DNA of 64,000 nucleotides from Rhizobium sp. 16-488-2b (GCF_017741815.1 NZ_JAGHMF010000037.1:1-64000), one strand, 5' to 3'. Counted from the stretch's first letter, positions 8,301 through 16,368 are shown. Translations and numbers: made by a program. Notes: generated from the sequence alone by a model not told the origin.

Positions 8301-8970
8301 TGCGGATCCGCAGGCCGCCTTCAAGGCCGTCAACGTCGACGCCATGCTGTCGAACCAGACAGTAGCAGCAACGACGATTGTGCGGATTGCAGAGCGCCCG
8401 GAAAGTTTCGGCGCGCTCAAGGGCAAGACCGGCCTGTTTGCAGGAAGCGCCGAGAAGCAGGCGCGCGATACCGCACTCGTCAACGCGCCGGCCCTTGCTC
8501 GCGATCTGCAGGGCTTCATCGCGAAACGGGCGGAGGCGGCCAGCCGCTACGAGGAGGAGGAGCGCGCGGTCCGCACCAAGCTCTCGCTCGATATCCCTGC
8601 CCTCTCCGCATCGGCAAAGCAGGTGCTTGAGCGCGTGCGCGATGCGATTGATCGAAATGATATCCCCGCCGGTCTTGAGTTTGCCTTGGCGGACAAGATG
8701 GTGAAGGCCGAGCTCGAAGGATTTGCCAAAGCCGTGTCGGCGCGCTTCGGCGAAAGAACCTTCCTACCGCTTGCTGCAAAGACCGCGGACGGGAAGGCCT
8801 TCGAGGCAGCATCCGCGGGCATGCAGCCGGCGCAGAGACAAGAGCTACGGTCCGCCTGGGACGCGATCCGCACCGTCCAGCAGTTGGCGGCGCATGAGCG
8901 AACAGCGGTGGCTCTTAAGCAGGCGGAAACCCTGCGGCAGACCCAGACAAAAGGGTTGTCCCTCAAATGA
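5389..8970 (+). CDS. traA: TraA, relaxase-helicase
   Basis: 1193 aa, the MobA/MobL-type relaxase fused to a RecD-like helicase. Tyr25 (AAYRHC) is the probable nicking residue and PHIHL at 141-145 carries the metal-binding His pair. The helicase half has Walker A GRAGAGKT at about 404-411 and DEAG at about 475-478, then YATTVHKSQGATVDRV and ALTRHRETAELYV as late motifs. The start is GTG at 5389, with AGGAG 12-16 bases upstream. It is the first gene of traAFBH. Length and motifs look complete. It nicks oriT, stays bound to the 5' end and pilots the strand to TraG. Confidence 0.96.
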   Translation: MAVPHFSVNIVARGSGRSAVLSAAYRHCAKMEFDREARTIDYSRKQGLLHEEFVIPEDAPEWLQEMIADRSVSGASEAFWNKVEAFEKRSDAQLAKDVTIALPIELTAAQNIAVVRDFVERHITAKGMVADWVFHDAPGNPHIHLMTTLRPLTEDGFGAKKVAVLGADGNPVRNDAGKIVYGLWAGGADDFNAFRDGWFAIQNQHLALAGLDIRIDGRSFEKQGIELTPTIHLGVGTKAIERKGDAGEEKVALERVELQQERRAENARRIQRNPEIVLDLITREKSVFEERDVAKILYRYIDDAALFQNLMARILQSPQTLRLDRERMDLVTGVRAAAKYTTRDLITVEARMADQAIWLSQRSSHAVKTSVLNGVFSSHDRLSDEQKTAIEHVAGPERITAVIGRAGAGKTTMMKAAREAWEAAGYRVVGGALAGKAAEGLEKEAGIASRTLSAWELRWDQQRDRLDEKSIFVLDEAGMVSSRQMAGFVDAVTKTGAKLVLIGDPEQLQPIEAGAAFRAISERIGYAELGTIYRQREQWMRDASLDLARGNVSAALDAYGQRDMVRTAWTREEAITSLIADWNREYDPAKATLILAHRRVDVRLLNEMARGKLVERGVIEAGHGFKTEDGTRHFAAGDQIVFLKNEGSLGVKNGMLARVVEAQPGRIVAEIGSGEDRRQVVVEQRFYANVDHGYATTVHKSQGATVDRVKVLASSTLDRHLTYVALTRHRETAELYVGLEELAQRRGGVLIAHGEAPYEHKPGNRDSYYVTLGYSDGQERTVWGVDLARAMEESKAEIGDRIGLKHLGSQRVTLPDGKEVDRNSWKVVPVEELAMARLHERLSRAGLKETTLDYQDASHYRAALRFAEARGLHLMNVARTIAHDRLQWTVRQSSKLTELGARLVAAAAKLGLGSARMAGSTPSAIKEVKPMVSGTTTFPRSVGQAVEDRLSADPGLKDSWQEISARFHHVFADPQAAFKAVNVDAMLSNQTVAATTIVRIAERPESFGALKGKTGLFAGSAEKQARDTALVNAPALARDLQGFIAKRAEAASRYEEEERAVRTKLSLDIPALSASAKQVLERVRDAIDRNDIPAGLEFALADKMVKAELEGFAKAVSARFGERTFLPLAAKTADGKAFEAASAGMQPAQRQELRSAWDAIRTVQQLAAHERTAVALKQAETLRQTQTKGLSLK

Positions 8971-9533
8971 TGTCTCACCTGACCCCTGCCTCGGCAGTTG
9001 TCCGCCAAAGGCGCCCGGCCATCGCTCTCCTCGCGGTTTCATGCAGCCTTGCGCTCGCAGTAACTATCGGCGGCGTCATTGGTGGCCTTCGGATCAATAC
9101 CACGCCCAGCGAGCCGCTAGGCCTTTGGCGTGTCGCACCCCTCGATCGCCCGGTTCAGGTCGGCGACATGGTGTTCGTCTGCCCGCCAGAGACCGACGCC
9201 ATCTTGGAAGGATTCGAGCGAGGTTACCTTCGCTCGGGCCTGTGCCCGGGCAGCTTTGGCCCTCTCATCAAAACGGTGGCTGCACTAGGCGGGCAGCGCA
9301 TCGAGACCGCGGGCGCCGTCACGATCGATGGACGGCCGATTGCCAACTCGAACCTTGTGTCTCGTGACGGCCAAGGGCGACCGTTGCATCCATATGAAGG
9401 CGGGACGGTTCCGTCCGGTTTCGTCTTTCTGCATTCGCCATTCCCAGGATCCTGGGACTCTCGATACTTCGGGCCGGTCCCGGGCTCTGGCGTTCTCGGC
9501 TTTGCAATGCAGGTGCTTACCTATGCGCCCTGA
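8967..9533 (+). CDS. traF: TraF, S26-family pilin-processing peptidase
   Basis: 188 aa with one N-terminal membrane segment (about residues 18-40) and the signal-peptidase-like blocks TTPSEPLGLWR (catalytic Ser) and GPLIKTVAALGG (catalytic Lys). In RP4 and Ti systems TraF cleaves and cyclises the TrbC pilin. The ATG overlaps the traA stop (ATGATG over TGA), so it is coupled to traA. Its substrate, TrbC, is encoded at 25440-25835. Confidence 0.93.
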   Translation: MMSHLTPASAVVRQRRPAIALLAVSCSLALAVTIGGVIGGLRINTTPSEPLGLWRVAPLDRPVQVGDMVFVCPPETDAILEGFERGYLRSGLCPGSFGPLIKTVAALGGQRIETAGAVTIDGRPIANSNLVSRDGQGRPLHPYEGGTVPSGFVFLHSPFPGSWDSRYFGPVPGSGVLGFAMQVLTYAP

Positions 9534-10689
9534 TTGGCTCCGATCGCTTTTCCTCGCCATGGCCTCTGCGGCGACTGGCTATATCGCCTGGAGCGGAAAC
9601 GCATTGGCGATTCCCGCAGCAATCGCGTTTCCGGCGCTTTGGTCGGTGGCGCACAGTCGCCGGACCGCTGGTCTGGTTTCGGCGGGCTATTTTCTGGCGG
9701 CGTCGCGTGGTCTTCCGCAAGGCGTGGCATCCTTCTATCAATCGGATATTTGGCCGGGATTGCTCTTGTGGCTTGTCGCCTCGAGCGGCTTCGTTTTCGT
9801 GCATGCGGTGCTGTGGTCCCGCCATTCCGGCATCTGGAAAGCAGTGCGATATGCGATCGCGATGGTGCTCATGGCCATACCGCCCTTCGGGATTGTCGGA
9901 TGGGCTCATCCGATCACCGCCGCAGGCATACTCTTTCCAGGATGGGGCTGGGCCGGACTTGCGGCAGTCACAGCCGGTCTCGCGATCATGACGACGCAAT
10001 TTAGACCGGCTGCGGCCATGACCCTCGTAGGTTTCTGGCTCTGGTCCGCCGCATTCTGGACCGCTCCCGAGATAGGGCGGGACTGGCTGGGCGTCGACCT
10101 GCAGCTCGGAAATACTCTCGGTCGCGATACCAGTCTTGCTCGGCATAGTGACCTTGCTGCAACGCTGCGGTTACAGCGCCGGCCGGATGTCGCCACCATG
10201 CTCCTGCCTGAAAGTGTTCTCGGGTTCTGGACGCCATCGGTCGAACACCTTTGGCGGCAGCAGCTTGCCGGGACCGATATGAGCGTCATCGCCGGCGCGA
10301 CCGTCGTCGATGCGGAAGGATATGACAACGTGCTTGTTCGCGTGTCGGCCACCGAAAGCGAGATCCTTTATCGGGAACGCATGCCCGTGCCGGGCTCGAT
10401 GTGGCAACCCTGGTTGCCGGTGATCGGAAAGACCGGTGGAGCTAGAGCACACTTTGTCGCAAATCCCGTCGTGTTCGTCGGCGGCCAGCGCGTCGCTCCG
10501 CTCATCTGCTACGAGCAGCTGATAATCTGGCCCGTCTTGCAGTCCATGCTTCATGACCCTGATCTCGTCATTGCCGTCGGAAACGACTGGTGGACGAAGG
10601 GAACCTCTATCGCCGCCATTCAGCGCGCCACCACCGAAGCCTGGGCACGTCTGTTCGATAAACCTCTCGTTATGTCCTTCAACATCTGA
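9523..10689 (+). CDS. traB: TraB, nitrilase/Lnt-like conjugal transfer protein
   Basis: 388 aa from ATG 9523 (MRPDWLRSLFLAMASA...), overlapping traF by 11 bases. The first half has about five hydrophobic segments; the second half is a carbon-nitrogen hydrolase domain with LPESVLGFW (Glu), a Lys in VIGKTGG and LICYEQL (Cys), the usual Glu-Lys-Cys triad. The layout resembles apolipoprotein N-acyltransferase. In Ti plasmids TraB raises transfer efficiency, but its substrate is not known to me. Confidence 0.9.
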   Translation: MRPDWLRSLFLAMASAATGYIAWSGNALAIPAAIAFPALWSVAHSRRTAGLVSAGYFLAASRGLPQGVASFYQSDIWPGLLLWLVASSGFVFVHAVLWSRHSGIWKAVRYAIAMVLMAIPPFGIVGWAHPITAAGILFPGWGWAGLAAVTAGLAIMTTQFRPAAAMTLVGFWLWSAAFWTAPEIGRDWLGVDLQLGNTLGRDTSLARHSDLAATLRLQRRPDVATMLLPESVLGFWTPSVEHLWRQQLAGTDMSVIAGATVVDAEGYDNVLVRVSATESEILYRERMPVPGSMWQPWLPVIGKTGGARAHFVANPVVFVGGQRVAPLICYEQLIIWPVLQSMLHDPDLVIAVGNDWWTKGTSIAAIQRATTEAWARLFDKPLVMSFNI

Positions 10690-10705
10690 TCCTGGAGCCC
10701 ACATC

Positions 10706-11317
10706 ATGGACCCGGCCTTTATCAAGCAGTGCGCCGATCCGGTGCTCAAGCCAGCTATCATCGAGCAGTTTGTCGCCGCGGTCGGCTCCGACGACCCACT
10801 CGCCGTCACCGTCAAATCGGGTGGCCGCCTCATCCTCGTTCCCAAGCCGAAAACCCCCGACGAGACGATGGGTATCGTCCGGCAGTATGTCGGTCAGGCG
10901 GTGGTCCGTGTCGGGGTGACGCAATTCCCGGCCGGTGTGGGCGTGAAAGACAGCTCCGAGATCACGTCCGATCTGGTCGAGCCCTGCGAGAACCTGCGCA
11001 AGGGATCTGCGATGTTCGCCAAGATCCTTCGGATCGTCAGAAAATGGTATGGCAACCCCACGAGCGCAGCGGTGTTTCCGCAGATCTTCGACGATGCGGT
11101 CTACGCCTGGAACACGGGCCAGTTCGACGGCCAAGGCGTGTTTCAAGCCGCGGATCCGGGGGGCGCAGTTCCCGAGGTGGACAGCAAGGCGAAGGGCGTG
11201 GAGGAAGAGCCTGCTGACCCCGCTCCGGCAGGAAGTGAGTCCGAACCGCCAAACACAAGCGATATCGATGGGGCAAGTATCAGGATCGATCTGTCGAGGA
11301 TTGGCGGTCAGAAATAA
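10706..11317 (+). CDS. traH: TraH, conjugal transfer protein
   Basis: 203 aa from ATG 10706 (MDPAFIKQCADPVLKPAIIE...), 16 bases after traB, with TGGAG upstream. The N-terminal about 140 residues form a compact region recalling transglycosylase-like folds (an early Asp-Pro-Ala motif and AVYAWNTGQFDGQGVF), and the tail is acidic and Pro-rich with low complexity. It is the last gene of traAFBH, matching the Ti gene order. Function in the mating channel is inferred from position. Confidence 0.85.
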   Translation: MDPAFIKQCADPVLKPAIIEQFVAAVGSDDPLAVTVKSGGRLILVPKPKTPDETMGIVRQYVGQAVVRVGVTQFPAGVGVKDSSEITSDLVEPCENLRKGSAMFAKILRIVRKWYGNPTSAAVFPQIFDDAVYAWNTGQFDGQGVFQAADPGGAVPEVDSKAKGVEEEPADPAPAGSESEPPNTSDIDGASIRIDLSRIGGQK

Positions 11318-11340
11318 CGAGCGTTGCCAATGAATGAGCG

Positions 11341-11958
11341 TTAGGGCGACGCCGGGAAAGTCAGTGCTGGCGCTTCGCCCCGCGGAAGGAAGAACCCCTT
11401 AATGCAGGCATCATTGCGAACAGCGATCTGCGTATGGGTACGCTCGTGAAAGCGAGCGCCATCGTAGATTTCATCACCTTCGGGGAATAGCCCTCGAACC
11501 GTGTCGAATGCCGGAAGGGTGGCTTCCTTGGCGATCTCGTGGACATAGTTGATAACGGCGCAATCCAGCTTCCGAACCAGTTTGTCGGAATTCTTGTCGC
11601 CTCTGGCATCGGAATTCACGGGCATTTTCCCGCCAGTCGCCTCGATCTGGCTCCTCAGCATGCGATAGCTGGTCTGGATGAGAGGGACGTACTTGCGGGT
11701 AATGAGATCGAGGCAATTGCCAAGATCGATAATTGCCCCGAGCACGAAAGGCTCTTCGTAGGCGCCAGATTCAGCTTTTTGCGTCGCCCATTCAAGCGCA
11801 CGCTCAGGATCGTTTTCCCAAAAATAGATACCGGATCCGAGCCAGTCATACGCCTTTTCACTTGGGAGAAGGGGTGATGCACCGGTAAGCGCGGCCATGC
11901 CGACGCCCCTGTCACAGCCGTGATAGCCCAGTACGTATGCTGGATAATTGGAACTCAA
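11341..11958 (-). CDS. ADP-ribosyltransferase-like protein (putative toxin)
   Basis: 205 aa. LGYHGCDRG near the start, then YDWLGSGIYFWENDPERALEWA at about 38-59, is the pattern of DUF3990/PARP-like ADP-ribosyltransferases: an HG motif for NAD binding followed by a G-x-G-x-YF strand and an Ala-rich helix. The start is TTG at 11958 overlapping the TGA of the small upstream gene (TTGA), so the two are translationally coupled. A toxin-antitoxin or defence role is inferred from this pairing; no partner function is proven. It lies between the tra operon and the conjugation regulators. Confidence 0.55.
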   Translation of the reverse strand: MSSNYPAYVLGYHGCDRGVGMAALTGASPLLPSEKAYDWLGSGIYFWENDPERALEWATQKAESGAYEEPFVLGAIIDLGNCLDLITRKYVPLIQTSYRMLRSQIEATGGKMPVNSDARGDKNSDKLVRKLDCAVINYVHEIAKEATLPAFDTVRGLFPEGDEIYDGARFHERTHTQIAVRNDACIKGFFLPRGEAPALTFPASP

Positions 11959-12134
11959 GCGGCGGCCGCTTCCTCAGCGTCGTCGTCGGGCGCATATTCT
12001 GGTGCGAGCGTGCCATCGGCAGCCACAATGCCAGCATCCATGAGATGACGGCGTGCATCGTCCGGAGACTTGGTGGCGTCCTCAGCCCGCTTTTCCATAA
12101 GCGCAATAAGAGCCTCCAGCTGAATGTCTGTCAT
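11955..12134 (-). CDS. small acidic protein coupled to the ART-like gene (possible antitoxin)
   Basis: 59 aa (MTDIQLEALIALMEKRAEDA...), too short for most gene finders. The ATG at 12134 has a strong CAGGAGGG site 9-16 bases upstream. The first 35 residues form a charged helix and the C-terminus is Asp/Glu/Ala-rich. Its TGA overlaps the TTG start of the ART-like gene. Small size, acidity and coupling suit an antitoxin or chaperone role, which is an inference. Confidence 0.6.
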   Translation of the reverse strand: MTDIQLEALIALMEKRAEDATKSPDDARRHLMDAGIVAADGTLAPEYAPDDDAEEAAAA

Positions 12135-12196
12135 CGTCGAGGCCCTCCTGAGCTAACTTCCGAAGTTTATTACATGGATTCCCGCAAGAGCGCAAA

Positions 12197-12210
12197 CCAA
12201 GCCGGCTTGG
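12197..12210. repeat. 14-bp perfect palindrome
   Basis: CCAAGCCGGCTTGG lies in the 145-base gap between the end of rcgR and the start of the ART-like operon. It sits 63-76 bases before the small gene's ATG, so it could be an operator for that operon, or a structure at the end of rcgR. No T-run follows on either strand. The rest of the gap holds nothing else recognisable. Confidence 0.4.
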
Positions 12211-12279
12211 CGAAGAGACGAGATGGTAACGCCGACACGCTGCAAACGTTCATTTTTCGTCCGCCAGGAATTAGTTCAC

Positions 12280-13275
12280 TCAAGACAGAAACCGTTTCAA
12301 GCTCAAGCCAGCATACAAGATATATGGCAGCCTACCGAGGGAATAGTGGCCACAGTTAAGCGTTTGAATTTTCGGTCGGCCGCCGGCGTTCGTCAAACTA
12401 CGTGACAGGCTCTCCGACAGCTCCGGCATCACAACCGTGTCTCTTCTGGCCAGCACCATCTGGATATCGAGATCCTGTCGCGCCAATCGATGCGCGTAGT
12501 TTTCGAGATTGAGCAGACCCCATGCTTGCCTGAGATCAGCCAACTCGATTTCCGGCTCAAGGCTACTTCTGATAGATCGTGTCGCTCGACCCATCCAAAC
12601 CATATCCGCGAGGCTTCCGCCCGTTAGAAAGAGCGAAGCTTTCGAGACGTTCGCATCATGCGCTGCAATCAACCCAGCGACCCAAGAACCGAGGCTCATT
12701 CCGAGGACCGAGATTTCTCGATAGCCCTCGCCTTTCAGCCAGCCGATGAGCTTTCTTCCGTCAAACACGGCCTGTCTCATGGCTTGGATCGTTCGACCAA
12801 GGTTTGCGCTCAGCATGTAATCTGCGTGCAAAGAACCGGGACGACTGCGCTCGAAGTGATAGGGCATCGCGATCTCGACAACCGTGATGCCGCGCCGTGA
12901 GAAAAAGCCGGCAATCTGCGCGTTTCGAGTGCGAGCATTCCAATGGTGAAAGATCACCAGTGCCTTGTCGAAAGAGCCGCTTTTGGTGATTTTCGCCCAG
13001 ACGATATTGTTTTCTGCAACATCGGTGACGGTCCCCGATGGAAATCTGGCCCAACCATCGCTGACCTCGAAAGCATGATCGGCGCGCTCATGCTCCTCAA
13101 AAAACGTCGGATCGGCGGAGGCTTGCTCTGCACGGGCACAAAATTCACGGATGTTGCCGATGCGCTCACCTGGAAAGGCCAGCTCTGCACCCAGAGCGAA
13201 ACTCTCTATTGCCTTGCCGTCTTCGCCACGTTTCGCGCGCTGTTCATCCCACCGATCAAGCCAGCTAAGGTACAC
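12280..13275 (-). CDS. rcgR: RcgR-like alpha/beta hydrolase
   Basis: 331 aa with an alpha/beta-hydrolase fold: the nucleophile elbow GMSLG (Ser194) in ISVLGMSLGSWVAG, an acid in LARRDTVVMP, and a C-terminal His in NCGHYSLGR. The GTG start at 13275 overlaps the end of the RcgA-like gene by 11 bases. RcgA and RcgR are, to my knowledge, paired genes needed for or modulating transfer of rhizobial plasmids such as pLPU83a, and RcgR is thought to be a lactone-hydrolase-like protein. The pairing and position next to traR support the name; the reaction is not shown. Confidence 0.65.
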   Translation of the reverse strand: MYLSWLDRWDEQRAKRGEDGKAIESFALGAELAFPGERIGNIREFCARAEQASADPTFFEEHERADHAFEVSDGWARFPSGTVTDVAENNIVWAKITKSGSFDKALVIFHHWNARTRNAQIAGFFSRRGITVVEIAMPYHFERSRPGSLHADYMLSANLGRTIQAMRQAVFDGRKLIGWLKGEGYREISVLGMSLGSWVAGLIAAHDANVSKASLFLTGGSLADMVWMGRATRSIRSSLEPEIELADLRQAWGLLNLENYAHRLARQDLDIQMVLARRDTVVMPELSESLSRSLTNAGGRPKIQTLNCGHYSLGRLPYILYAGLSLKRFLS

Positions 13276-14878
13276 GTTGTTCGCTTCCCATTTCTATCAC
13301 CCGCTCCTGCCCCGGATCAATGAGGCCATAAACCGCGGCCAGCACCCCAATGATCAAAATGACGGAGAAACCGACGAACGCATCTATCAGGAGGTAACTT
13401 GCAAACAGCAATGCCACGACGGTGACCATCTTCCAGAGAGATATGCGAAATCGCCTACCGATGCCTCGAAGGGAGATCGAGCCATACACAAAGACGAGCA
13501 GCGCCGAAACCGCGACGAGCAGGCTGCTGTAGTGGGTAGGCATCCGATAATGGAATCCGTTGCTGGCTCCATCACGTCCTGCCAACACGGACGACATGTC
13601 TCCGATCAACCAGTCGATGATATTCTTTGCATTTGACGTCAAATAAGAGCTCTGAGCTTTCATGCACAACGCGACCAGAAGGCCTACGATTGTGCAACGA
13701 AATATCCCGCGGATTAGTCTGAAACAGAGCTCGTAAACCCCGTCATGCGACACAGCTCGCTGCAGCGCCTTCTCTTCCGCATCAAATTTCCTGAGATCAT
13801 GGACCATCGTGTGGAGCAGGATGAGGCCCGCAAAAAACAGGTAGAAGCAAAGGCTCATGTAGAGGTAAGCGAGGGCCGTAAATCCGATCGACACCGGGAC
13901 CGAAATAACGTCTGGGCGCACAGTTGCCAGGGTACCCCAACTTGTCGCGTAGTCCGCGCTGCCTTCCAAAAGCGGGATCAGGCACACGCCAATCCACTGG
14001 AAAACACCGGCGAACAATACGCAGATCAAGAACACCGCCCAATAGGAAGAGGAGGATGCCTCCACACTCCGTGCCCAACCCTCATCGTCGGCGGTTTTGT
14101 CGGCGGCCGCCAAGAGCACGACGCGTCCTTCCTTCGTCCAGAAGGCGAGCAACTCGGTTACCAGCGCGAAAAACAGCGGCAGGAGCACCATGAACAGGAA
14201 GGTCCAGTTCGGCGCCCAAAGAAATCCAACCTCTTTCGCCACGTTATCTGCGCGCAGGTACACCGCGCTGTGGATCCCAACAATGTAGGAGAGAAATCCG
14301 AGAGCGGAGGCGCCTGCAAACACAGATGCCGGCAAGTTCAGAGGCGACCCACCGCTAAATAGGGCCTCAGATAGTCGCGCTAGGCTGAAACGCGGTTTCT
14401 GCCGACCTGGTTCGGCACCGACGCCGAGATGCGCATCGACCGATAACAACTCCTCGTCGTTGGCCGCAAGGCCCGGCGGCTCATCTGCACGGTCCGGTGC
14501 ACGGCCGTCCGCCTTTTTCGCCTGCCGTCTTTTGGCTTGCAGGCGCGCCTGGGCCGCACTTAGCTCAAGCTGGCACGCCGCCGTGGCTTCCGGATCATCG
14601 CATCCAAAAACCCTCGCAAGCCAACGAATGTTTGCCGCGCTTATGCCCCTGTCGTTATCCTGAAACCAAAGCTGAACCGTCCTCAGATCAACCCCAACGC
14701 GGTTCGAATCGATGTGTGAGATTGCTTCGGCAAGCAGCTCTGGCGTCCATGGGCCAGCTGGAAACCCGTCTTCACCGAGTGCTCTGCCTGCGCCCGCTGC
14801 GGCCAGTTTCTTGAACAATTCCTTCCAGTCACTGCCATCATTCGGCGGCGGTAGAAATAATTTCCCGTTCTGAAACAA
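13265..14878 (-). CDS. rcgA: RcgA-like membrane protein with N-terminal HTH-like domain
   Basis: 537 aa. Residues about 50-110 (RTVQLWFQDNDRGISAANIRWLARVFG) resemble a helix-turn-helix or XRE-like domain. A charged linker follows, then seven or more hydrophobic segments from about residue 185 to the end. This matches what I know of the RcgA family, called putative transporters, in rhizobial conjugative plasmids. The visible start is a TTG at 14878 with no good ribosome binding site, so the true start is uncertain. It is divergent from traR. Confidence 0.65.
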   Translation of the reverse strand: MFQNGKLFLPPPNDGSDWKELFKKLAAAGAGRALGEDGFPAGPWTPELLAEAISHIDSNRVGVDLRTVQLWFQDNDRGISAANIRWLARVFGCDDPEATAACQLELSAAQARLQAKRRQAKKADGRAPDRADEPPGLAANDEELLSVDAHLGVGAEPGRQKPRFSLARLSEALFSGGSPLNLPASVFAGASALGFLSYIVGIHSAVYLRADNVAKEVGFLWAPNWTFLFMVLLPLFFALVTELLAFWTKEGRVVLLAAADKTADDEGWARSVEASSSSYWAVFLICVLFAGVFQWIGVCLIPLLEGSADYATSWGTLATVRPDVISVPVSIGFTALAYLYMSLCFYLFFAGLILLHTMVHDLRKFDAEEKALQRAVSHDGVYELCFRLIRGIFRCTIVGLLVALCMKAQSSYLTSNAKNIIDWLIGDMSSVLAGRDGASNGFHYRMPTHYSSLLVAVSALLVFVYGSISLRGIGRRFRISLWKMVTVVALLFASYLLIDAFVGFSVILIIGVLAAVYGLIDPGQERVIEMGSEQRVP

Positions 14879-15150
14879 TCGATTACCAGTTCTGATTTCG
14901 TTTCGTTTCGCGCCACTTCATATTACATCGTGCCAAATCACTCAATAACCCACTATCAAATTCAGGTTGGATAAATTTTGCATAAACGCATAGCGAGTGA
15001 TCGACATGCGCGAGTAAATGAATCAACCTCAGGCTGAGTTGGCGTTAGAGCTTTAACATCGGCAACGAGGTCAGGCAGGTGCGTTCAGGTCCTGGGGTGT
15101 CGCGATGAGGCGCGCTACCCGAGGACCAGCACTGAATGGAGGGGACTAAG
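14879..15150. promoter_or_regulatory. divergent rcgA/traR promoter region
   Basis: About 270 bases, AT-rich in the first half, with no credible gene. It must hold the promoters for rcgA (left) and traR (right). I found no TGCA-N4-TGCA site here, unlike the tra, trb and traM upstream regions, so TraR autoregulation through that site is not indicated. Confidence 0.5.
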
Positions 15151-15852
15151 ATGAACCAACTCGTCGCGAGGCTTTTAGAGATCGGCGCTGTTGTACACGA
15201 TGAGGCAACGTTAAAGACCGCCCTGGCAGACTTGGCAGAACGGTTCGAATTTTCCGGCTACGACTACGCCAAACTTCTGCCCGGTGATTTTTACGTGATA
15301 TCAAACCTGTCTCCGGATTGGCTGAAACGAAGCCGAAAGTTGGATCAGGAGCAGCGCCATCCGATCATCAAGCGAGCCCAGCAGTCTCGTCGCGCCTTTA
15401 TCTGGTCGGGAGCGCAGCAAGACGGAGCTATGCCTGAGGATCACACCTTTTATGAGACAGCATCGCAGTTTGGGATCCGATCAGGCGTCACCATTCCGAT
15501 TGCGATTTCCAATGGAGGAATTTCAGTGCTCAACTTCGTCTCGCCGAAAAAGGTTCTGAGAGGTTGGGAGGAAATCGATCCGATCGCCGCGTCGTCCGCG
15601 GTTGGGCAGCTACATGCTCGCATCGAGCAGCTGAAGGTGACGCCTTCAATTCGAGAGTCGTTCTATCTCTCTCCGAAGGAGGCGACCTACACGCGCTGGC
15701 TTTCGCTTGGGAAAACGGTCGAAGACACCGCCAAAATTGAGGACGTCAAATACAATACTGTACGCATCGCGCTCGCCGAGGCCAAACGTCGCTATGACAT
15801 TTGCAACAATACGCAGCTCGTGGCGCAGGCAATTCGACGTGGCCTCATTTGA
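15151..15852 (+). CDS. traR: TraR-like LuxR-family regulator with altered ligand pocket
   Basis: 233 aa from ATG 15151, chosen because GGAGGGG lies 8 bases upstream; an ATG at 15136 lacks this. The N-terminal half is the autoinducer-binding domain (about 1-160) and the C-terminal half the HTH (SPKEATYTRWLSLGKTVEDT, KYNTVRIALAEAKRR). The length and register align without gaps to Ti TraR as I know it. Trp57, Pro71 and Trp85 are kept, but position 61 is Ser instead of Tyr and position 70 is His instead of Asp. It ends directly against the convergent traM. It should activate the tra and trb operons, but classical lactone binding is in doubt. Confidence 0.88.
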   Translation: MNQLVARLLEIGAVVHDEATLKTALADLAERFEFSGYDYAKLLPGDFYVISNLSPDWLKRSRKLDQEQRHPIIKRAQQSRRAFIWSGAQQDGAMPEDHTFYETASQFGIRSGVTIPIAISNGGISVLNFVSPKKVLRGWEEIDPIAASSAVGQLHARIEQLKVTPSIRESFYLSPKEATYTRWLSLGKTVEDTAKIEDVKYNTVRIALAEAKRRYDICNNTQLVAQAIRRGLI

Positions 15853-16152
15853 TCAAACCTCCGGTGTCCGGCCCAGGATGTTGAGAAGTGTTGTGAGCGC
15901 AGACATCTGCGCGTGCATTTCGATCGTCGCCTCCAAATAGGCAACATGAGCCTCACTGTGCTCTTTATCTCCGCCTCGGTCATCTGTGTGCGCTATTTCG
16001 AACAATCGTTCGGCACGATCGACCAGCGTCCGGTGCTTCTTGATCGCATCGACCGTCAGGATTTCGATAACGTGCTCGGGCTCCTTCGAGAGCAGTCCGA
16101 CAATGGGCCGCAAGTCGATGTCCGAGGTTATCTCATTGCTCTCGTGATCCAT
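15853..16152 (-). CDS. traM: TraM, TraR antiactivator
   Basis: 99 aa from ATG 16152, with GGGAG 5 bases upstream; family length is about 102. DLRPIVGLLSKEP at the start and YLEATIEMHAQMSALTTLLN at the end match Ti TraM closely. TraM binds the TraR C-terminal domain and blocks DNA binding, so it sets the threshold for conjugation. Its stop abuts that of traR. A TGCA-N4-TGCA site at 16279-16292 upstream suggests activation by TraR, giving negative feedback as in Ti plasmids. Confidence 0.9.
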   Translation of the reverse strand: MDHESNEITSDIDLRPIVGLLSKEPEHVIEILTVDAIKKHRTLVDRAERLFEIAHTDDRGGDKEHSEAHVAYLEATIEMHAQMSALTTLLNILGRTPEV

Positions 16153-16278
16153 AATTTCTCCCAACGCCCTCATGCACTGCCTGCGGTATCCGCTAACAAC
16201 TTTGCTCGCTCGAGAATCGAGGAGCAGGTCGCCTACTGTCTTGCGGATTATTTTACCTATTGCCTGATGACAGTTCCA

Positions 16279-16292
16279 CTGCAGTTTTGCAG
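16279..16292. promoter_or_regulatory. tra-box-like palindrome upstream of traM
   Basis: CTGCA-GTTT-TGCAG, centre about 133 bases before the traM ATG. It shares the inner TGCA-N4-TGCA core and spacing with the two sites before traC/traA and trbB but differs at the outer base. Ti plasmid traM is TraR-activated, which fits, but the match is weaker than for the other two. Confidence 0.4.
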
Positions 16293-16368
16293 GGTGGACT
16301 GGGCTCTTACTTTGCGTGACCATGGCACCAGCCCCGCGATCGCGGCACCCGGAGGCCCAAAACGCGGA

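Noticed and set aside
14683..14916. alternative minus-strand frame over the rcgA start
   Set aside because: It has a GTG start near the promoter but its product loses the conserved RcgA-like sequence; the TTG-initiated frame was preferred, with the start marked uncertain.
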